Shown here one piece after another: positions 5,404 to 7,551 of a DNA stretch of 7,551 nucleotides. Under the pieces are notes generated by a model. That model saw only the letters and a program-made list of their open reading frames with translations. It had not been told where the DNA came from and ran no database searches. The DNA is from SIG402 sp045639045 (lineage in GTDB: Bacteria > Bacillota > Clostridia > Christensenellales > Borkfalkiaceae), in the NCBI GenBank assembly GCA_045639045.1, contig JAZUCI010000076.1:1-7551 (forward strand). The letters are read 5' to 3'. Numbering within the stretch: position 1 is the stretch's first letter; each line of letters opens with the position of its first letter. The position numbers and the translations under genes are program-made.

Positions 5404-6893
5404 TTTTCCTCCCCCTCTTCCACCGTTTCGGTCAGTTCCTCCACCTCTTTAATGGTTTGTTGGGAGAAGGCGAATTTGGGGTATTCCACGCGGCTGTGAT
5501 ATACCACGCCCACGTTTTCTACGATGGTTTTACGAATGGTGTACAGTTCTGCCAAAGTGATGGGGCATTCGTTAAACTGCGCAAGCTCTAACCGTTCTTC
5601 AATTACCTTTTTCACCTGCTCGTCCACGGCGGGGCGCGAACGGTCTTTTAGGGTGCGAGAAATGGCTTCGGCGGCGTCGCAAATCATTACGATTGCCGCA
5701 ATTTTGGTTTGGGGCGTAGGCCCGTGATAACAGAACTTTTTAATATCCAAATGCCCGTCCGTCAGTTTTTGCGCGCGGTTGTAGAAGTAGCGAATAGGCA
5801 AGGTGCCGTGGTGTTGGCACGCTACGTCCCCAAAAAAGGCGGGAAGGCGGTATTTTTCAATTAACTCCCTTCCCTGCTTCGCGTGGTCGCGAATAATGTT
5901 GGTGGAAAGTTCGGGGCCCAACGCATCGTGCGGGTTTACCCCTTCCTGATTTTCGGTAAAGAAGGTGGGGTTTGCCAATTTTCCCACGTCGTGATAATAC
6001 GCGGCGGCGCGGGCAAGTTCGGGATTTTCCCCAATGGCGGCGGCGCACGCTTCGCAAAGGGTGGCAACTACCATACAATGGTTATACGTACCCGGCGCTT
6101 CCGCAATCAAGCGGCGAAGCAAGGGGGAAGAGTGGTCGGTGATTTCGTAAAGCCGATAGTTGGTAATTACGTTGAACACGCTTTCGAATACGGGTAAAAG
6201 CGCGTTATACGCCACCACGCTGCCCAAACCGGAGGTAATACCGAATAAGCAGTTTCTTAACAGATTTTCGGGCGAAAAGCCGCTAAGCAAATACCCCGTA
6301 AGCATGGGGGGTACGCTTAACACAAAACCCAAAAGCACGGTTTTTACCCTGCTGCGCATACCCGTAGCAAGGTAAATGGCAAGCAAGCCCGAAACAAAGT
6401 CGATGATAACCGAAGTAAACAGCTCCGTTCCTGCGGACATCCCTTCCAAAAATGTATCGCAAAGGAAGGTGATTAAGCACACCAAGCTGTTCATAAAAAT
6501 CGCGTCCTTTCTTCTAGAAAGGGCAAGGGTAAGAAGGGCGGCAATCGCAAAGGGGCGCGCCATATACCCAACGAACCGCCCGATTAGCCAGTTCAACGCG
6601 TACGAAACGATTACGATGCCAAGCATCATCACGGTTTTGCTTTTTCTTACCAAAACCCCAAGGCTTTCGTAATAGAAATAGCCGTACGCAATAATAAACA
6701 GTAAGGCAAGTGAAAGTTGCACGTATAAAAAGTTGTGCGGAGCCGCCTTCCAATCGTGAATTAGCGTTCCGTTCACCAAACTTTCCGCGTGGCAAATCAA
6801 ACTTACCAATACGTAGCACAGAGCAAACAGCGCAATACTGATTGCGTACTGCGAAGCCCGCATGCTTTCTTTCGTTCGAATTTGGTTATTCAT
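5400..6893 (-). CDS. PgpH-like membrane HD-domain phosphodiesterase, short form
   Basis: This belongs to the YqfF/PgpH family, membrane enzymes that hydrolyse cyclic-di-AMP to pApA. The 497-residue protein has one N-terminal membrane helix (about 14-34), a short loop (about 35-56), then about seven further helices between 57 and 233 (7TM domain), and a cytoplasmic HD domain (about 250-475). The metal-site residues are all present: H272, H301-D302 (YYHDVGK), H337, H361-H362 (QHHG) and D406, with spacing close to that of Listeria PgpH. Family landmarks such as LLRRLIAEAPGTYNH, GVNPHD, GPTPQTK and YHSRVEYP are intact. Characterised PgpH proteins are about 700 residues because an extracytoplasmic 7TMR-HDED domain follows helix 1; here it is missing, replaced by roughly 20 residues. 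The start is firm: AAAAGAGG (6901-6908) lies 7 nt upstream and the phoH stop is only 17 nt away, so no missing exon-length N-terminus can be hidden. The C-terminus is a Glu-rich tail. Confidence 0.93.
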   Translation of the reverse strand: MNNQIRTKESMRASQYAISIALFALCYVLVSLICHAESLVNGTLIHDWKAAPHNFLYVQLSLALLFIIAYGYFYYESLGVLVRKSKTVMMLGIVIVSYALNWLIGRFVGYMARPFAIAALLTLALSRRKDAIFMNSLVCLITFLCDTFLEGMSAGTELFTSVIIDFVSGLLAIYLATGMRSRVKTVLLGFVLSVPPMLTGYLLSGFSPENLLRNCLFGITSGLGSVVAYNALLPVFESVFNVITNYRLYEITDHSSPLLRRLIAEAPGTYNHCMVVATLCEACAAAIGENPELARAAAYYHDVGKLANPTFFTENQEGVNPHDALGPELSTNIIRDHAKQGRELIEKYRLPAFFGDVACQHHGTLPIRYFYNRAQKLTDGHLDIKKFCYHGPTPQTKIAAIVMICDAAEAISRTLKDRSRPAVDEQVKKVIEERLELAQFNECPITLAELYTIRKTIVENVGVVYHSRVEYPKFAFSQQTIKEVEELTETVEEGEEK

Positions 6894-6910
6894 AAAAATT
6901 CCTCTTTTCG

Positions 6911-7551
6911 TTAGTTATCCGTTTCCGTTTGTCTTTCTTCCCCTTCCACGCCTTGATTTTCGGTGGAAGCGGCAGCTTGCAAACGGTTTGCTTTTCTTTC
7001 CTTTCGTTCAATCTCTTCCCTTTCTTCCGCCCGTTCGTACGCGTGAATAATACGCATAACCAGTTCGTGGCGCACCACGTCCTTTGCGGTCAAGGTAATT
7101 GCGGAAACGCCCTTCACCCCTTTTAATACGGATACGGCGTGCAAAAGTCCGCTCTTTTTCCCGTCGGGCAGGTCAATTTGCGTTACGTCCCCCGTAACCA
7201 CGATTTTACTGCCTTCCCCCATACGGGTTAAAAACATTTTCATTTGTTCGCGGGTGGTGTTTTGCGCCTCGTCCAAAATTATGAAGGCGTTGTTTAGCGT
7301 GCGCCCGCGCATATACGCTAGGGGCGCAACTTCAATCACCCCGCGTTCCATCAGTTTTAAGTAGCCTTCCCCCAGCATTTCGGAAAGCGCGTCGTACAAG
7401 GGGCGAAGGTAGGGGTCTACCTTTTCCTGTAAATCCCCGGGCAAAAAGCCCAACTTTTCCCCCGCTTCCACGGCGGGGCGGGTAAGAACGATACGCTCTA
7501 TTTTTTTATCCTTATACGCGGCAACCGCAAGCGCAACGGCAAGGTAGGTTT
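6911..7551 (-). CDS. phoH: PhoH family ATPase (partial, N-terminus off the window)
   Basis: The open frame runs from the TAA at 6911-6913 to the window edge, giving the C-terminal 212 residues; a GTG at 7469-7471 is an internal valine, not the start. The visible part begins just after the Walker A lysine (KTYLAVALAVAAYK), followed by RIVLTRPAVEAGEKLGFLPG, the PhoH signature, then LRPLYDAL, the Walker B segment FIILDEAQNTT, and VVTGDVTQIDLPDGKKSGL. This is a cytoplasmic P-loop ATPase related to helicase motors and linked to RNA metabolism; its physiological role is poorly defined. After the conserved IIHAYE end the protein continues with about 45 residues rich in Glu, Arg and Lys (AEEREEIERKERKAN...). 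In Bacillota it precedes pgpH and ybeY as here. The next gene follows after 17 nt. Confidence 0.95.
   Translation of the reverse strand, partial: TYLAVALAVAAYKDKKIERIVLTRPAVEAGEKLGFLPGDLQEKVDPYLRPLYDALSEMLGEGYLKLMERGVIEVAPLAYMRGRTLNNAFIILDEAQNTTREQMKMFLTRMGEGSKIVVTGDVTQIDLPDGKKSGLLHAVSVLKGVKGVSAITLTAKDVVRHELVMRIIHAYERAEEREEIERKERKANRLQAAASTENQGVEGEERQTETDN

Noticed and set aside
6514..6819. A 101-codon - strand frame overlapping the HD gene
   Set aside because: It is a +1/-1 shadow on the same strand as the PgpH-like gene, with Arg/Gly-rich composition and no family features, while the main frame encodes clear membrane helices.
7469..7471. GTG as the start of phoH
   Set aside because: The frame continues upstream with KTYLAVALAVAAYK and RIVLTRPA, conserved PhoH sequence joining the Walker A lysine, so the GTG is an internal valine and the gene is cut by the window edge.

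Overview
The window looks like a chromosomal core-genome segment of a low-to-mid GC Bacillota, most likely a Clostridia-type organism. The reasons are the gene order phoH - HD phosphohydrolase - ybeY - era - yqzL - recO, which is a Bacillota hallmark, the presence of a YqzL-type micro-protein and of pyruvate,phosphate dikinase (PPDK), GGAGG-type ribosome binding sites, and sigma-A-like promoter and intrinsic terminator signals. I cannot assign a genus. I see no mobile element, CRISPR array, tRNA or rRNA.

Layout: (1) Positions 2-73 hold the last codons of an unrecognised + strand gene, followed by a strong intrinsic terminator at 124-166. (2) Convergent to it, on the - strand, is ppdK (283-2913), a monocistronic-looking gene with its own sigma-A-like promoter (2954-2982), a GGAGG Shine-Dalgarno sequence and its own terminator (224-252). 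(3) From the right edge down to 3114, also on the - strand, runs a tight cluster: phoH (cut by the window edge), a short PgpH-like membrane HD phosphodiesterase, ybeY, era, a 37-residue yqzL-like gene (3892-4005) and recO. It ends in an intrinsic terminator at 3076-3110.

How the genes relate: the cluster is a housekeeping operon. It combines RNA/ribosome quality control (YbeY endoribonuclease, Era GTPase acting on 16S rRNA and the 30S subunit, PhoH-family ATPase), cyclic-di-AMP turnover (PgpH-like HD protein) and recombination repair (RecO). Two junctions (HD gene/ybeY and ybeY/era) are 4-nt ATGA stop-start overlaps, and the other gaps are 10 to 52 nt, so co-transcription and translational coupling are likely. 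ppdK is transcriptionally insulated and appears to have a more highly expressed codon style; it serves central carbon metabolism (PEP/pyruvate interconversion).

The most unusual feature is the PgpH-like protein. It retains TM1, the seven-helix membrane domain and a complete HD catalytic site, but lacks the large extracytoplasmic 7TMR-HDED domain normally found between TM1 and TM2. I found no clearly new multi-gene system; the rest is conserved core biology with some variant residues (Era G4 motif, YbeY LGD motif).
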